A DNA stretch of 64,000 bases from Ferruginivarius sediminum (GTDB lineage: Bacteria; Pseudomonadota; Alphaproteobacteria; Kiloniellales; Rhodovibrionaceae): assembly GCF_003344765.1 (NCBI RefSeq), contig NZ_QPMH01000012.1, forward strand, positions 1 to 64,000, read 5' to 3'. The notes below the pieces were generated by a model. The model saw only the letters and a list, made by a program, of their open reading frames with translations, made no database searches and had not been told where the DNA came from. The position numbers and the translations under genes are program-made. Shown here piece after piece: positions 9,568 to 17,551 of the stretch. Every line of letters begins with the position of its first letter. The stretch's first letter is position 1.

Positions 9568-10385
9568 GCCGTCCTCCGGAAGAGGCGCTGGAACACGCCA
9601 CGCTTTTCGCGCCGTGTGAAGCGATGGGGGATCTCCTCGCCAAGGAACCTGCTGACAGCGTCACGATAGGACTGGCCCGGCGTCGAGGTGCCGTCCAGGA
9701 TCACCGGTTGGCCCAGGTTCGAGGCCCGCAACACCGCCTGGTCCTCCGGTACCACGCCGAGCAGGCGGATGGCGAGGATGTCGAGAACGTCGTCGACCGC
9801 CATCATCTCGCCGCGCTCGACCCGGTCCAGGTCGTAGCGAGTCAGCAGCAGATGCTCCTTCACCGGCTCGCGGTTCTCCTCGGCGCGCTTCGACTTCGAC
9901 TGCAGCACGCCCAGGATGCGGTCGCTGTCGCGCACCGACGATACCTCGGGGTTGGTCACGATGACGGCCTCGTCGGCATAGTAAAGCGCCATTACCGCGC
10001 CTTTCTCAATGCCGGCGGGACTGTCGCAGATCACGTATTCGAACTCGTCCTTGAGCTTCTCCAGCGCCTCACCCACACCCTCGCGGCTGAGTGCGTCCTT
10101 GTCGCGGGTCTGGCTGGTGGGCAGGATAAACAGGTTGTCGATGCGCTTGTCCTTGATCAACGCTTGGTTCAGCCGGGCTTCGCCGTTGATGACGTTGACG
10201 AAGTCGAAAACGACCCGACGTTCGCATCCCATCACCAGGTCCAGGTTGCGCAGCCCGACGTCAAAGTCCACGACGACGGTCTTGTGGCCGCGCTGGGCCA
10301 GTCCAGCGGCAAAGGCGGCGGCAGAGGTCGTCTTGCCGACGCCGCCCTTGCCCGAGGTCATGACGACGATCTTACTCACGTGCAC
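9564..10385 (-). CDS. minD: Septum site-determining ATPase MinD
   Basis: 273 residues. A ParA/MinD-type deviant Walker A motif is present near the N-terminus (KGGVGKTT, about residues 13-20, with the signature lysine), followed by VVVDFDVGLRNLD and ICDSPAGIEKGA. The C-terminus ends in a basic amphipathic helix (GVFQRLFRR), the membrane-targeting sequence. MinD recruits MinC to the membrane to block FtsZ rings at the poles and is released by MinE. Middle gene of minCDE, 21 bases after minC. Confidence 0.98.
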   Translation of the reverse strand: MHVSKIVVMTSGKGGVGKTTSAAAFAAGLAQRGHKTVVVDFDVGLRNLDLVMGCERRVVFDFVNVINGEARLNQALIKDKRIDNLFILPTSQTRDKDALSREGVGEALEKLKDEFEYVICDSPAGIEKGAVMALYYADEAVIVTNPEVSSVRDSDRILGVLQSKSKRAEENREPVKEHLLLTRYDLDRVERGEMMAVDDVLDILAIRLLGVVPEDQAVLRASNLGQPVILDGTSTPGQSYRDAVSRFLGEEIPHRFTRREKRGVFQRLFRRTA

Positions 10386-10406
10386 CCCCTTCCACGGGCT
10401 CCCAAA

Positions 10407-11213
10407 TCACTTCGGCGTGCGGACGAGCGGGTCGATCACGAGCTGCTCGCCCTTTAGAAAAATCTGAACCGGCTTACCGATGAGCGCCTCGTCGATATCC
10501 TCGCGCACGCGGTAGGCCCCGGCAATGGACACCAGTTCCGCCTCCAGGCTCTGGCAGAAGATACGTGCCGTCTCGTCGCCGCGCACACCAGCAAGCGCCC
10601 GGCCGCGCAGCGGCCCATAGACATGGATGTGGCCGTCGGCGATCAATTCCGCGCCTGCGGAAACCGGCGCCGCCGCCACCAGATCTCCGTCACGTGCGTA
10701 AAGTCGCTTGCCAGAGCGCACCGGCCGGGTGACCAGCAGTGCGGGCGTGCCATCGCGTTTTGGCGGTGCTGTAGCCTCGCGCTGGCCATCTTGGCTTTTC
10801 GCGCCCGACGCGGGCTGTGGCTCGGCGAGCTCCTGGTCATCATGCTCACCGTTCGAATCGGATTCGCGTTCAGGCCGCTGACGTCCCGAGCGCCAGATGG
10901 GGAAGGGACACAGGCCCGCAGCCAGGGCGGTCGCGTTCTGACGGTCGCCGCCGTTCTGCACGCCGATGGGGATCAGGCCCATTTCGCGCAGCCTGGCCAC
11001 GATATCGATCAGGTCGACGCGCGCGTCGTCGGCCACGGCCAGCAGGTCGAGAACCACGGGCGCCCCGTCGAAGAAGCTGGGTGCCTGGCGAAGCTTCGTC
11101 TCGACACCGGCCAGGGGGTCCCCCTCGGCCGGGATGTCGACGATCATCATAGTAAAAGTTCCGCCGCGCAGCCGTGCCGGCGCGTCGGCGGTCTTGGTAG
11201 ACGACTCGTGCAA
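10407..11213 (-). CDS. minC: Septum site-determining protein MinC
   Basis: 268 residues. The N-terminal domain (about 1-110) is the FtsZ-inhibiting part. A low-complexity polar linker (about 120-160) follows, and the C-terminal domain carries the beta-helix wording LIADGHIHVYGPLRGRALAGVRGD (about 200-222), the dimerisation and MinD-binding part. The reading frame appears to begin with TTG at 11213, preceded by AGGGG at suitable spacing; an internal ATG at residue 22 would remove the first strand. First gene of minCDE, with its promoter in the 150 bases upstream. Confidence 0.93.
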   Translation of the reverse strand: MHESSTKTADAPARLRGGTFTMMIVDIPAEGDPLAGVETKLRQAPSFFDGAPVVLDLLAVADDARVDLIDIVARLREMGLIPIGVQNGGDRQNATALAAGLCPFPIWRSGRQRPERESDSNGEHDDQELAEPQPASGAKSQDGQREATAPPKRDGTPALLVTRPVRSGKRLYARDGDLVAAAPVSAGAELIADGHIHVYGPLRGRALAGVRGDETARIFCQSLEAELVSIAGAYRVREDIDEALIGKPVQIFLKGEQLVIDPLVRTPK

Positions 11214-11367
11214 AGGTGTCCCCTGCCTGGGTGCATTTTTCCGCTGCGCATTGTCACGCTAGAGACATAGGTGCGAGTCGCGGAAGTGACTTTTTCAGGG
11301 CGATTTCACGTGCACTTCACGGCGCACGGCGGCGGAACCGCCGTTCGCACTAAATGCGTGTTCACGC

Positions 11368-12165
11368 TCAACCTAGAATCACGTCAAGGTAGAGCATCAG
11401 CACCATTCCGATCATCAGACCGGTGGTGCCTGCGTGCTGGAAGCCGCGCCGGTGCGTCTCGGGAATAATCTCGCTCGATATGACGAAGATCATCGCGCCC
11501 GCCGCGAAGGCCATACCCCAGGGCAGTAGATCGCGTGCCAGCGTCACGACGCCGGCGCCGAGCAACCCTCCGACAGGTTCCACGAGGCCTGTGGCGAACG
11601 CCACCGCGAAGGCGTAGCCGCGCGAATAGTGCTGGGTCAGCAGGGCGACGGCAACGGCGAGACCTTCGGGTAGGTTCTGCAGGCCGATCCCGATCGCAAG
11701 CGCGGTGCCGTTTTCCACGTTGCCGCCACCGAAACCGACGCCAACGGCAAGACCTTCGGGGAAATTGTGCAATGTGATGGCGATGACGAACAGCCAGATC
11801 CGCGCCAGGACGCGCGTGTCCCGTCCCTCGCGCCCGGTGAAGAAATGCTCGTGCGGGATGACACGGTTGAGAATCGCCAGGGTGCCGGCGCCGATCAGGA
11901 TGCCTAGAACGACAATGGTTGCTGCAAGCGACCGCCCGGCCCCCTCGGCTTGAGCGGCCTCGAGGGCAGGCAGGATCAACGAGAAGAAGGAGGCGCTCAG
12001 CATCACCCCGGCACCGAAACCTAGCAGCGCATCCTGCATCTTCGCGGAAACGCGCACCGTCATGAGGATCGGTATCGCGCCCAGACCCGTGGCAAGACCG
12101 GCCAGCAGGCTGGCCACCGCCCCCAGCACGACCGGCGAGGTCTCCTGCAGCGCGCTGCCGAGCAT
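11368..12165 (-). CDS. ZIP family divalent metal transporter (ZupT-like)
   Basis: About 265 residues with around eight hydrophobic segments. The two metal-pathway motifs typical of ZIP transporters are present, HNFPEGLAVGVGF in TM4 and QNLPEGLAVAVALL in TM5, separated as in GufA/ZupT-type proteins. They import zinc and other divalent cations across the inner membrane. The start at 12165 (MLGSALQETS) has a purine-rich GAGAGATGGGA before it; a longer frame to 12318 would add 51 residues of non-membrane, unlikely sequence. Confidence 0.88.
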   Translation of the reverse strand: MLGSALQETSPVVLGAVASLLAGLATGLGAIPILMTVRVSAKMQDALLGFGAGVMLSASFFSLILPALEAAQAEGAGRSLAATIVVLGILIGAGTLAILNRVIPHEHFFTGREGRDTRVLARIWLFVIAITLHNFPEGLAVGVGFGGGNVENGTALAIGIGLQNLPEGLAVAVALLTQHYSRGYAFAVAFATGLVEPVGGLLGAGVVTLARDLLPWGMAFAAGAMIFVISSEIIPETHRRGFQHAGTTGLMIGMVLMLYLDVILG

Positions 12166-12340
12166 TTCCCATCTCTCTGAGCGGCGAGCCTGTCCAGCTA
12201 TACAGTACACCATTGGATGAGCAATGGACGGACTGCCCCTTGTTGGCGTGGAGGTTATCCACTGGCCGGGAACAGTGACAAGGCGATGACCGTCGTTTGC
12301 CATCTGAACGATGCTCACCGATATGTCATTCTACTTTGAC

Positions 12341-12370
12341 TTGATAAACGTACCTTCTGTGCGGTATTAA
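12341..12370 (+). promoter_or_regulatory. Candidate sigma-70-type promoter of the amino-acid-modifying operon
   Basis: TTGATA at 12341-12346 and TATTAA at 12365-12370 are separated by 18 bases, close to housekeeping promoter consensus. They lie about 120 bases before the first gene of the 12.5-17.5 kb operon. The remainder of the 326-base gap between it and the ZIP gene shows no other clear element. Confidence 0.4.
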
Positions 12371-12491
12371 GTTGCCAGATTCACAACTAACACGACAGGC
12401 CGGTTAAATTTTATCCCCTCTACGAGAGGCGGAGCGAGGCGCGTAAGGCCGACTCCGTTCGAGCCTTCTTTGTCGAAGGAAAGGGACACCC

Positions 12492-13100
12492 ATGACGCAT
12501 ACTGTTCCGCTCAGCGATATCAGGGTTCTGCACACGCTGGGTCCGACCGGAACCAACTGCGAGGCGGCCGCGAAGCTGTGGTTCGACAATCGCGGCATCG
12601 ACGGCGAGGTCGTGCTTCACCCGACCCTTGAGGAGGCCGCGACGGTCATGGGCCGCGCGCCCCATGCCGCGCTGCTGGGGTGCGTGGTGTACCCCGATCT
12701 GCACACGCTGGTCTTTTCCAACCTGGAGCAGTTCAGCCTTGCCGATCTGTTCATCATGCCAACGCACGACATGGTTCTGGCAAGTCGCACCGGCGAGGCG
12801 CCCGCGGTGGTTTCGACCCATCCGGCGCCGCAGCGCCTGATTCCCGACGAACTTGTCCCCGGCGGGGTGCAGCGGCGGCTGGTGAACAGCAACGCGCAGG
12901 CGGCCCTGGATTGCGTGCGAGGGTTGAGCGACGGCTGCATCACCACCCTGATAGCCGCCGAGCAGCACGATCTGGCGATCGTCAAGAACTATGGCCCGGT
13001 TCCGATGGGCTTCTCGATCCATGTGCCGCGAATGGATGCCGCACCGGCGGCTGCGTCCAAGCCGGCCGAGCAGCGGGAGGCCTCGTTCGATGTCGTTTAG
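12492..13100 (+). CDS. Prephenate-dehydratase-fold protein without the dehydratase motif (BacA-like)
   Basis: 202 residues, start preceded by GAAGGAAAGGG. The opening TLGPTGTNCEAAAKLWF and the later VVSTHPAPQRLIPDE, NSNAQAALDCV and AEQHDLAIVKNYG follow the order of prephenate dehydratase catalytic domains (GPxGT, SHxxAL, STAxAA, AAxxYGL). However the diagnostic C-terminal Thr-Arg-Phe motif is missing: the equivalent end reads VPMGFSIHVP. The ViPiEN segment is also gone, and there is no ACT domain. Non-dehydratase relatives exist, such as BacA of bacilysin synthesis, a prephenate decarboxylase, so a decarboxylase or binding role is possible. It overlaps the next gene by 11 bases, starting an eight-gene operon. 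Confidence 0.7.
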   Translation: MTHTVPLSDIRVLHTLGPTGTNCEAAAKLWFDNRGIDGEVVLHPTLEEAATVMGRAPHAALLGCVVYPDLHTLVFSNLEQFSLADLFIMPTHDMVLASRTGEAPAVVSTHPAPQRLIPDELVPGGVQRRLVNSNAQAALDCVRGLSDGCITTLIAAEQHDLAIVKNYGPVPMGFSIHVPRMDAAPAAASKPAEQREASFDVV

Positions 13101-13785
13101 GGGCCCCGGCAATCAGCAGCAGGTGGTCGAGAGCCTGCACGCCGGCACCATCGCCGATGTGCTGGACGCTCACGGCGTGTGGGGCTGCCTGGACCCGCGC
13201 ATAACCTGCGCCAGCGCGGGACGAGGCCCGATTTTCGGCGAGGCCTATACCATTGCCTGGGCGCCCGTGCGCAAGACGGCCGATATCAAGGAGGCCGGGC
13301 CGTCGACCTGGACCGAGGTCAGGGACTTCCTCGCGCCGGATGTCGCCGAAGGCTCCGGCAAGGTCTATGTCGCCGGGGCCGGGCCGATCCTGGAGACGAT
13401 GGCGCTGGCCGGCGGGCTGAGCTGCGAGGCGTTGGAGGGCCGCGGTTTCGAGGGGATGGTCCTCGGCGGCGCGATCCGCGACGCCCACGTCATCAAGCGC
13501 TCCGGCATGCCGGTCTTCGTTTCCAACTTCACGCCGGCGGATACGCAGGGCGGCTACCGCGTCTCGGAAACCGGCGGCGCGTGCACCATCGGCAGCGTCA
13601 CCGTGCAGACCGGCGACCTGATCTTCGGCGACGAGACGGGCGTGGTGGTCGTGCCGCAGGCCATTGCCCCAACGGTGATCGCGCAGGCGCTGGAGATCGA
13701 GCAGGTCGAGACGGGCATCGTCGAGCAGATCCGTGCCGGCAAGCCCCTCCACGAACTCGTCGACGAGGAGACTGGTCGGATATGA
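13090..13785 (+). CDS. RraA-like / 4-hydroxy-4-methyl-2-oxoglutarate aldolase family protein
   Basis: 231 residues from the ATG inside the end of the previous gene, with GGGAGG upstream. The sequence has the RraA-fold signature: TIADVLDAHGVWG near residue 16, then VLGGAIRDAHVIKRSGMPVF, ETGGACTIGSVTVQTGDLIFGDETGVVVVP. The Arg-Asp pair in GGAIRD is the substrate/metal site of HMG/CHA-type aldolases, which cleave or decarboxylate 2-oxo acids bearing a hydroxyl group. RNase E regulators share the fold but lack part of this site. In this operon a lyase or decarboxylase acting on an oxo acid is more likely than RNase control. The stop overlaps the next start (ATGA). Confidence 0.75.
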   Translation: MSFRGPGNQQQVVESLHAGTIADVLDAHGVWGCLDPRITCASAGRGPIFGEAYTIAWAPVRKTADIKEAGPSTWTEVRDFLAPDVAEGSGKVYVAGAGPILETMALAGGLSCEALEGRGFEGMVLGGAIRDAHVIKRSGMPVFVSNFTPADTQGGYRVSETGGACTIGSVTVQTGDLIFGDETGVVVVPQAIAPTVIAQALEIEQVETGIVEQIRAGKPLHELVDEETGRI

Positions 13786-14459
13786 ACACGCAGCTTTTCA
13801 AGGTGGTAACGACCGGTATCGGACCGGACGCCATCCAAACCGCCCTGAATGAAACCCCGCACGACAGCCACTTCGGCGAGGTTTATCGCCATCGCTCGAT
13901 GTCCCGCTTCCGGGTGACCGACGACGGGAGCGTCGAGCAGCTTCCGGCGATGCCTCTTTATCAAAGCAACGACATCAATCCGCTGGAGGGCTATGGCGGC
14001 ATCTACCGGGATTACGCGGAGTTGCCGGAGAGCCTTGTCGCCGCGCCGGCGTTCAAGCAGCTCGTCGACGTCTGGCTGCGCACGCTACCGGAGGGCTGCG
14101 AGACGTTTTCCGTGCATCACATCCGAACCAAGGCGCCGGGGTCGCCGGTGCCGGAGGGGCGGCACCGCGACGGCTACGAATTCGTCGGGTTGTGCATCCT
14201 GCAGCGCGATGGAGTCGACCCGAAGAGCGGCCTCACGCAGTTCTGGAACCGCGAGAGCGACGAGCTGATTTTCGAAGGCGTCCTTGGCGAAGGCGACTTC
14301 GCCATTTTCGACGACCGCGACCACCTGCACTACACGAGCGAGGTGACGGCGGAGCAGAAGAACGGTGCCGGCGCGGGCGAGGCCACGGCGGTCCGCGACG
14401 TTCTGATTTTCACCGTCCCGGATCACGGGCAGATCTCGCCCGAGTACGAAGTGTCCTGA
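13782..14459 (+). CDS. 2-oxoglutarate/Fe(II)-dependent dioxygenase of the free-amino-acid hydroxylase type
   Basis: 225 residues, start overlapping the previous stop. The iron ligands fit H128 and D130 in GRHRDGYEFVG and a distal histidine in DRDHLHYTSEV (H181 or H183). R205 in AVRDVLIFTV is the likely 2-oxoglutarate-binding arginine. The layout SVHHIRTK, HRDG, GLTQFW, FDDRDHLHYTSE, VRDVLIFTV matches the 2OG-Fe dioxygenase family (the isoleucine dioxygenase/BsmA type), whose tested members hydroxylate free aliphatic L-amino acids. Substrate unknown here. Next to an aminotransferase and an AzlCD-type amino acid exporter, an amino acid substrate is the natural guess. Confidence 0.82.
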   Translation: MNTQLFKVVTTGIGPDAIQTALNETPHDSHFGEVYRHRSMSRFRVTDDGSVEQLPAMPLYQSNDINPLEGYGGIYRDYAELPESLVAAPAFKQLVDVWLRTLPEGCETFSVHHIRTKAPGSPVPEGRHRDGYEFVGLCILQRDGVDPKSGLTQFWNRESDELIFEGVLGEGDFAIFDDRDHLHYTSEVTAEQKNGAGAGEATAVRDVLIFTVPDHGQISPEYEVS

Positions 14460-14479
14460 AGACAGGGAGCGCAGCAGCC

Positions 14480-14803
14480 ATGAATTTCCACTATCGAAAA
14501 GACCTGAAGCCGCACGAGCTGATCGAGGGGTATCAGGGCCGCTTCGTCCACTCGGACCGGATGACCGTCGCCCACTGGGACATCAAGGCGGGCTACGAGG
14601 TGCCCGAGCACACGCACGAGAACGAGATGGTCATCAACGTCGTCGAGGGCCAGTTCGAGGTGACGGTGGACGACGAAACGAAGGTGCTGGGGCCGGGCGA
14701 CGTGGCCATCGTACCGTCGTTCGCGCGCCACAAGGCACGGGCGATCACCGACTGCCGCTGCATCGACGTTTTCTCGCCCGTGCGCGAACCCTACAAGGTC
14801 TGA
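14480..14803 (+). CDS. Small single-domain cupin protein
   Basis: 107 residues, preceded by AGGGAGC. One cupin domain: motif 1 has HTHENE (H44, H46, E49) with the usual glycine downstream (EGQFEV), and motif 2 has GPGDVAIVPSFARHKA with H84, so the metal site looks complete. Cupins of this size can be isomerases, dioxygenases or metal-binding accessory proteins. In bacilysin synthesis a cupin (BacB) isomerises the decarboxylated prephenate product, and its partner BacA resembles the first gene of this operon. The parallel is suggestive only. Confidence 0.82.
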   Translation: MNFHYRKDLKPHELIEGYQGRFVHSDRMTVAHWDIKAGYEVPEHTHENEMVINVVEGQFEVTVDDETKVLGPGDVAIVPSFARHKARAITDCRCIDVFSPVREPYKV

Positions 14804-14807
14804 TCGG

Positions 14808-15683
14808 ATGTCGTTGCCGCGCTACACCTGGCGTAACGGCTCCCTTGCGCCGATCGAGGAGGCTGGTCCCTCGATCGGCAGCATGTCGCTGCACATGGGG
14901 CTCGCCGTCTTCGACGGGCTGATGGCCTACAGGAACGGCCAGCGTTACCGGCTGCACTACGCGCGGCCGCATCTCGAACGCCTGCACAACGGCTCGGCGC
15001 GGATGGGATTTCCCTCTCCGTGGAGCGTGGAACAGCTTTACGCGGGCATCGAGGAGCTGCTGGACGCCATCCCCGAAGCCGACTACTACATCCGGCCCAT
15101 CGCCTATCGCGGGGCCAACCACCTCTGGTTGACGGGGATCGAGGAGATTCCGGTCGACGTGTCGATCATGGCGTTGCCGGCAAGCCGCGATGTGGACGCG
15201 GGCCTGCGCTGCCACATCTCGCCGGTCCAGCGGGTGTCCAGTCAGGCCATCCCGGTGAGCTGGAAGGTCTCCGGCACTTACGTCAACAGCTATCTCTCGC
15301 GCGAGGCCGCGGCGGCCCGAGGGTATCACGACGGCATCATGCTGGATCGGGAAGGCCGTATCTGCGAGGCCTCGGCCGCCAATGTCTTCTTTGTGATCGC
15401 CGGTAAGGTGGTGACGCCGATACTTTCGCCCGATGTGTTCCCCGGCGTGACGCGGCGGATCGTGATCGATCTGCTGAAGGGCCTGGAAGTCGAGGTGGAG
15501 GAGGTCGCGCTCTATCCCTGCGACGTCATTGCCGCGGACGCCGCGTTCATCACCTCGACGCTGCTGGAGATACGGCCCATCGATGAATTGCACGGGCACG
15601 AGATGGCCTCCTCGCGGAACGAGATTTTCCTGAAGCTGCGCCAGAGGTTCCGCGAACTGACGCACAGCGGCGAGACGACCTAG
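14808..15683 (+). CDS. Class IV PLP-dependent aminotransferase (branched-chain/D-amino acid type)
   Basis: 291 residues. The fold type IV layout is clear: early SMSLHMGLAVFDGLMAY (cofactor and substrate loop), RPIAYRGAN, the PLP-binding lysine K153 in VSWKVSGTYVNSY, EASAANVFFV and a C-terminal ITSTLLEIRPID. It is related to IlvE but shows differences (for example the HMGLAVFDGL loop) typical of specialised members. It would interconvert a 2-oxo acid and an amino acid using glutamate or a similar donor. Four bases separate it from the cupin gene and two bases from azlC. Confidence 0.88.
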   Translation: MSLPRYTWRNGSLAPIEEAGPSIGSMSLHMGLAVFDGLMAYRNGQRYRLHYARPHLERLHNGSARMGFPSPWSVEQLYAGIEELLDAIPEADYYIRPIAYRGANHLWLTGIEEIPVDVSIMALPASRDVDAGLRCHISPVQRVSSQAIPVSWKVSGTYVNSYLSREAAAARGYHDGIMLDREGRICEASAANVFFVIAGKVVTPILSPDVFPGVTRRIVIDLLKGLEVEVEEVALYPCDVIAADAAFITSTLLEIRPIDELHGHEMASSRNEIFLKLRQRFRELTHSGETT

Positions 15684-15685
15684 CG

Positions 15686-16390
15686 ATGCGCCACTCGATA
15701 GCAGCGCGTCCGTCGAGCGGCCTGTTTCTCGGGGCAAAGCTGGGATTTCCGGTCTGCGTGAGCTTCTTGATCTTCGGCCTGACGTTCGGTGTGGCGGCGG
15801 TCGAGAAGGGCGTGTCGCCCGCCAACGCCACCCTGGCCAGCCTGGCCGTATTCTCCGGGTCCTCGCAGTTCCTGATTTTGGACATGCTGGGCTCGCCGGC
15901 GGAACTGGCCGGGATCGCGATCACGGTGTTCCTGCTGAATATCCGCCATCTGATGATGGGGGCGGCGCTGGTTCCGCACATGCGCGGGGCGCCATACCCG
16001 GTGCAGCTTCTGGGTACGCTGTTCATGATCGACGAGACCTGGGCCATCGCCATGTCGCCGGATGCCGAGAGCTCGCGGCTTCACGTCCTTGTCGGCAGCG
16101 GCCTGGTGGCAATGGCCGGCTGGGTCGCGGGCACGGCGGCGGGCGCGGTGCTGGGCGGATTGATCGTGGCGCCGGAACGCGTGGGCGCGGACTTCGTCTA
16201 TTACGCTGTCTTCCTGTTCATCCTGGCATCGATGTGGAACACACGGACGTCGGCGCTGCCGTGGCTCGTCGCCGCCGGTATCGCCGTGGCGACCGCGCAG
16301 GTTCTTCCCGGCAAATGGTATGTCGTCACCGGCGGCTTGGCCGGTGCGCTGATCGGAGGGGCGCAGCCGTGGACCAAGATATCATCCTGA
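15686..16390 (+). CDS. azlC: AzlC family amino acid exporter subunit
   Basis: 234 residues with several membrane segments. The start SFLIFGLTFGVAAVEKGVSPANATLASLAVFSGSSQFLIL and LLNIRHLMMGAALVPHMRG are characteristic of AzlC, the large subunit of AzlCD/BrnFE transporters that export branched-chain amino acids and methionine. It overlaps azlD by 22 bases. Sharing an operon with an aminotransferase and an amino-acid-type hydroxylase suggests that it exports the pathway product. Confidence 0.92.
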   Translation: MRHSIAARPSSGLFLGAKLGFPVCVSFLIFGLTFGVAAVEKGVSPANATLASLAVFSGSSQFLILDMLGSPAELAGIAITVFLLNIRHLMMGAALVPHMRGAPYPVQLLGTLFMIDETWAIAMSPDAESSRLHVLVGSGLVAMAGWVAGTAAGAVLGGLIVAPERVGADFVYYAVFLFILASMWNTRTSALPWLVAAGIAVATAQVLPGKWYVVTGGLAGALIGGAQPWTKISS

Positions 16391-16677
16391 TCGGCATCCT
16401 GGTTGCCGCCGCAGCCATCATTGCCACGCGCCTTCTGGGCCTGGTCCTTGTCGGGCGACTCAACCTGCCGCCTTATGTCGAGCGTTGCCTGGAGCACACG
16501 CCCGGCACCATGCTGACCGCGTTGATCGTGCCCGACATCATCGAAATGGGCTCCGTGGGATTGACCGCGGCCTTCGCGACGGTTCTGATTGCACTCGTGT
16601 CCCGCAACATGCTGGCGGCCGTCTTCGGCGGCGCCGGTTCGGCAGCGGTGGCGCGATACCTGCTGTCCGCGATCTAG
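16369..16677 (+). CDS. azlD: AzlD family amino acid exporter small subunit
   Basis: 102 residues, three to four hydrophobic segments (IILIGILVAAAAIIATRLLGL, MLTALIVPDI, LTAAFATVLIALVSRNMLAAV). The YVERCLEHTPGTMLTALIVPDI wording is typical of AzlD. The start is a GTG at 16369, chosen because GGAGGGG lies just upstream and the reading frame before it is non-membrane sequence inside azlC. It works as a pair with AzlC. Confidence 0.88.
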   Translation: MDQDIILIGILVAAAAIIATRLLGLVLVGRLNLPPYVERCLEHTPGTMLTALIVPDIIEMGSVGLTAAFATVLIALVSRNMLAAVFGGAGSAAVARYLLSAI

Positions 16678-16690
16678 CGAAGGAATAGAG

Positions 16691-17527
16691 ATGGCCGCGA
16701 CCGCTGAAGTGATCCGTCCGCGCAACCTGTGCGAGGCGGTCTCGCACCAGGAGGCCCTGCAGGAAACCTGGGCCACGCTGCGTCGGGAAGCTCAGGCCGC
16801 GAAGACGGCGGAACCCATGCTGTCGGCCTTCTACGAGCGTACCGTCCTGCGCCACGAATCCTACACCTCGGCCCTTGCGGCGCTGATTGCGGACAAGCTG
16901 GCGACTCCGGATGCCGGCGCCGAGGTGGTTTATGAACTGGTGCTTGAGGCGATGTCGGGCGACGCGCGTATTGCCGCGTGTTCCGCCTGCGACCTGGCGG
17001 CGAGCGTGGAGCGCAACCCGGCGTTTCCCGACGCACTGGTGGCGTTTCTCTATGCCAAGGGCTTCCACGCGCTGCAAACCCACCGCGTTGCGCACGTGCT
17101 ATGGCAGCGCGGCCGCAAGGAGCTGGCCTACTTCGTCCACGGGCGCGCCACCGACACCTATGCGGTGGATATCCACCCCGCCGCGAAGATCGGACACGGC
17201 GTCTTCATCGACCACGCGACCGGCGTCGTCGTTGGCGAAACCGCGACAATCGGCAACAACGTCTCCCTGCTGCACGGCGTGACGCTGGGCGGCACGGGCA
17301 AGGAGTCGGGCGACCGCCATCCGAAAGTCGGCGACGATGTCCTGATCGGCGCGGGTGCGGTCGTGTTGGGCGCGATACAGGTGGGCGAGGGCTCGCGCAT
17401 CGGTGCTGGTAGTGTGGTGCTGCACGCCGTACCGCCGCACGTCACCGTCGCCGGGGTTCCGGCCCGTGTGGTGCGGCGGAGCTGCCCGGAAAGCCCTGCG
17501 GAGACGATGGACCAGGTCTTCGACTGA
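16691..17527 (+). CDS. cysE: Serine O-acetyltransferase
   Basis: 278 residues from the ATG after AAGGAATAG. The N-terminal helical domain contains DALVAFLYAKGFHALQTHRVAHVLW, followed by left-handed beta-helix repeats IHPAAKIGHGVFIDHATGVVVGE and the HGVTLGGTG and GDRHPKVGDDVLIGAGA loops with the catalytic histidine and substrate residues. It makes O-acetylserine for cysteine synthesis. It sits 13 bases after azlD, so it seems to be the last gene of the operon; whether it supports the pathway (for example by supplying O-acetylserine) or is just co-located cannot be told. Confidence 0.93.
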   Translation: MAATAEVIRPRNLCEAVSHQEALQETWATLRREAQAAKTAEPMLSAFYERTVLRHESYTSALAALIADKLATPDAGAEVVYELVLEAMSGDARIAACSACDLAASVERNPAFPDALVAFLYAKGFHALQTHRVAHVLWQRGRKELAYFVHGRATDTYAVDIHPAAKIGHGVFIDHATGVVVGETATIGNNVSLLHGVTLGGTGKESGDRHPKVGDDVLIGAGAVVLGAIQVGEGSRIGAGSVVLHAVPPHVTVAGVPARVVRRSCPESPAETMDQVFD

Positions 17528-17551
17528 GCCGGAAGCGCGCGTGCGGCCGCG

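Noticed and set aside
12492..13100. Prephenate dehydratase of phenylalanine synthesis (pheA)
   Set aside because: The catalytic Thr-Arg-Phe motif and the ACT domain are missing, and the neighbours are not aromatic amino acid genes.
13179..13781. N-terminal extension of the dioxygenase through the RraA-like gene
   Set aside because: The frame opens inside the RraA-like gene and reads as arginine/glycine-rich nonsense. The ATG at 13782 overlaps the previous stop and starts the conserved part.
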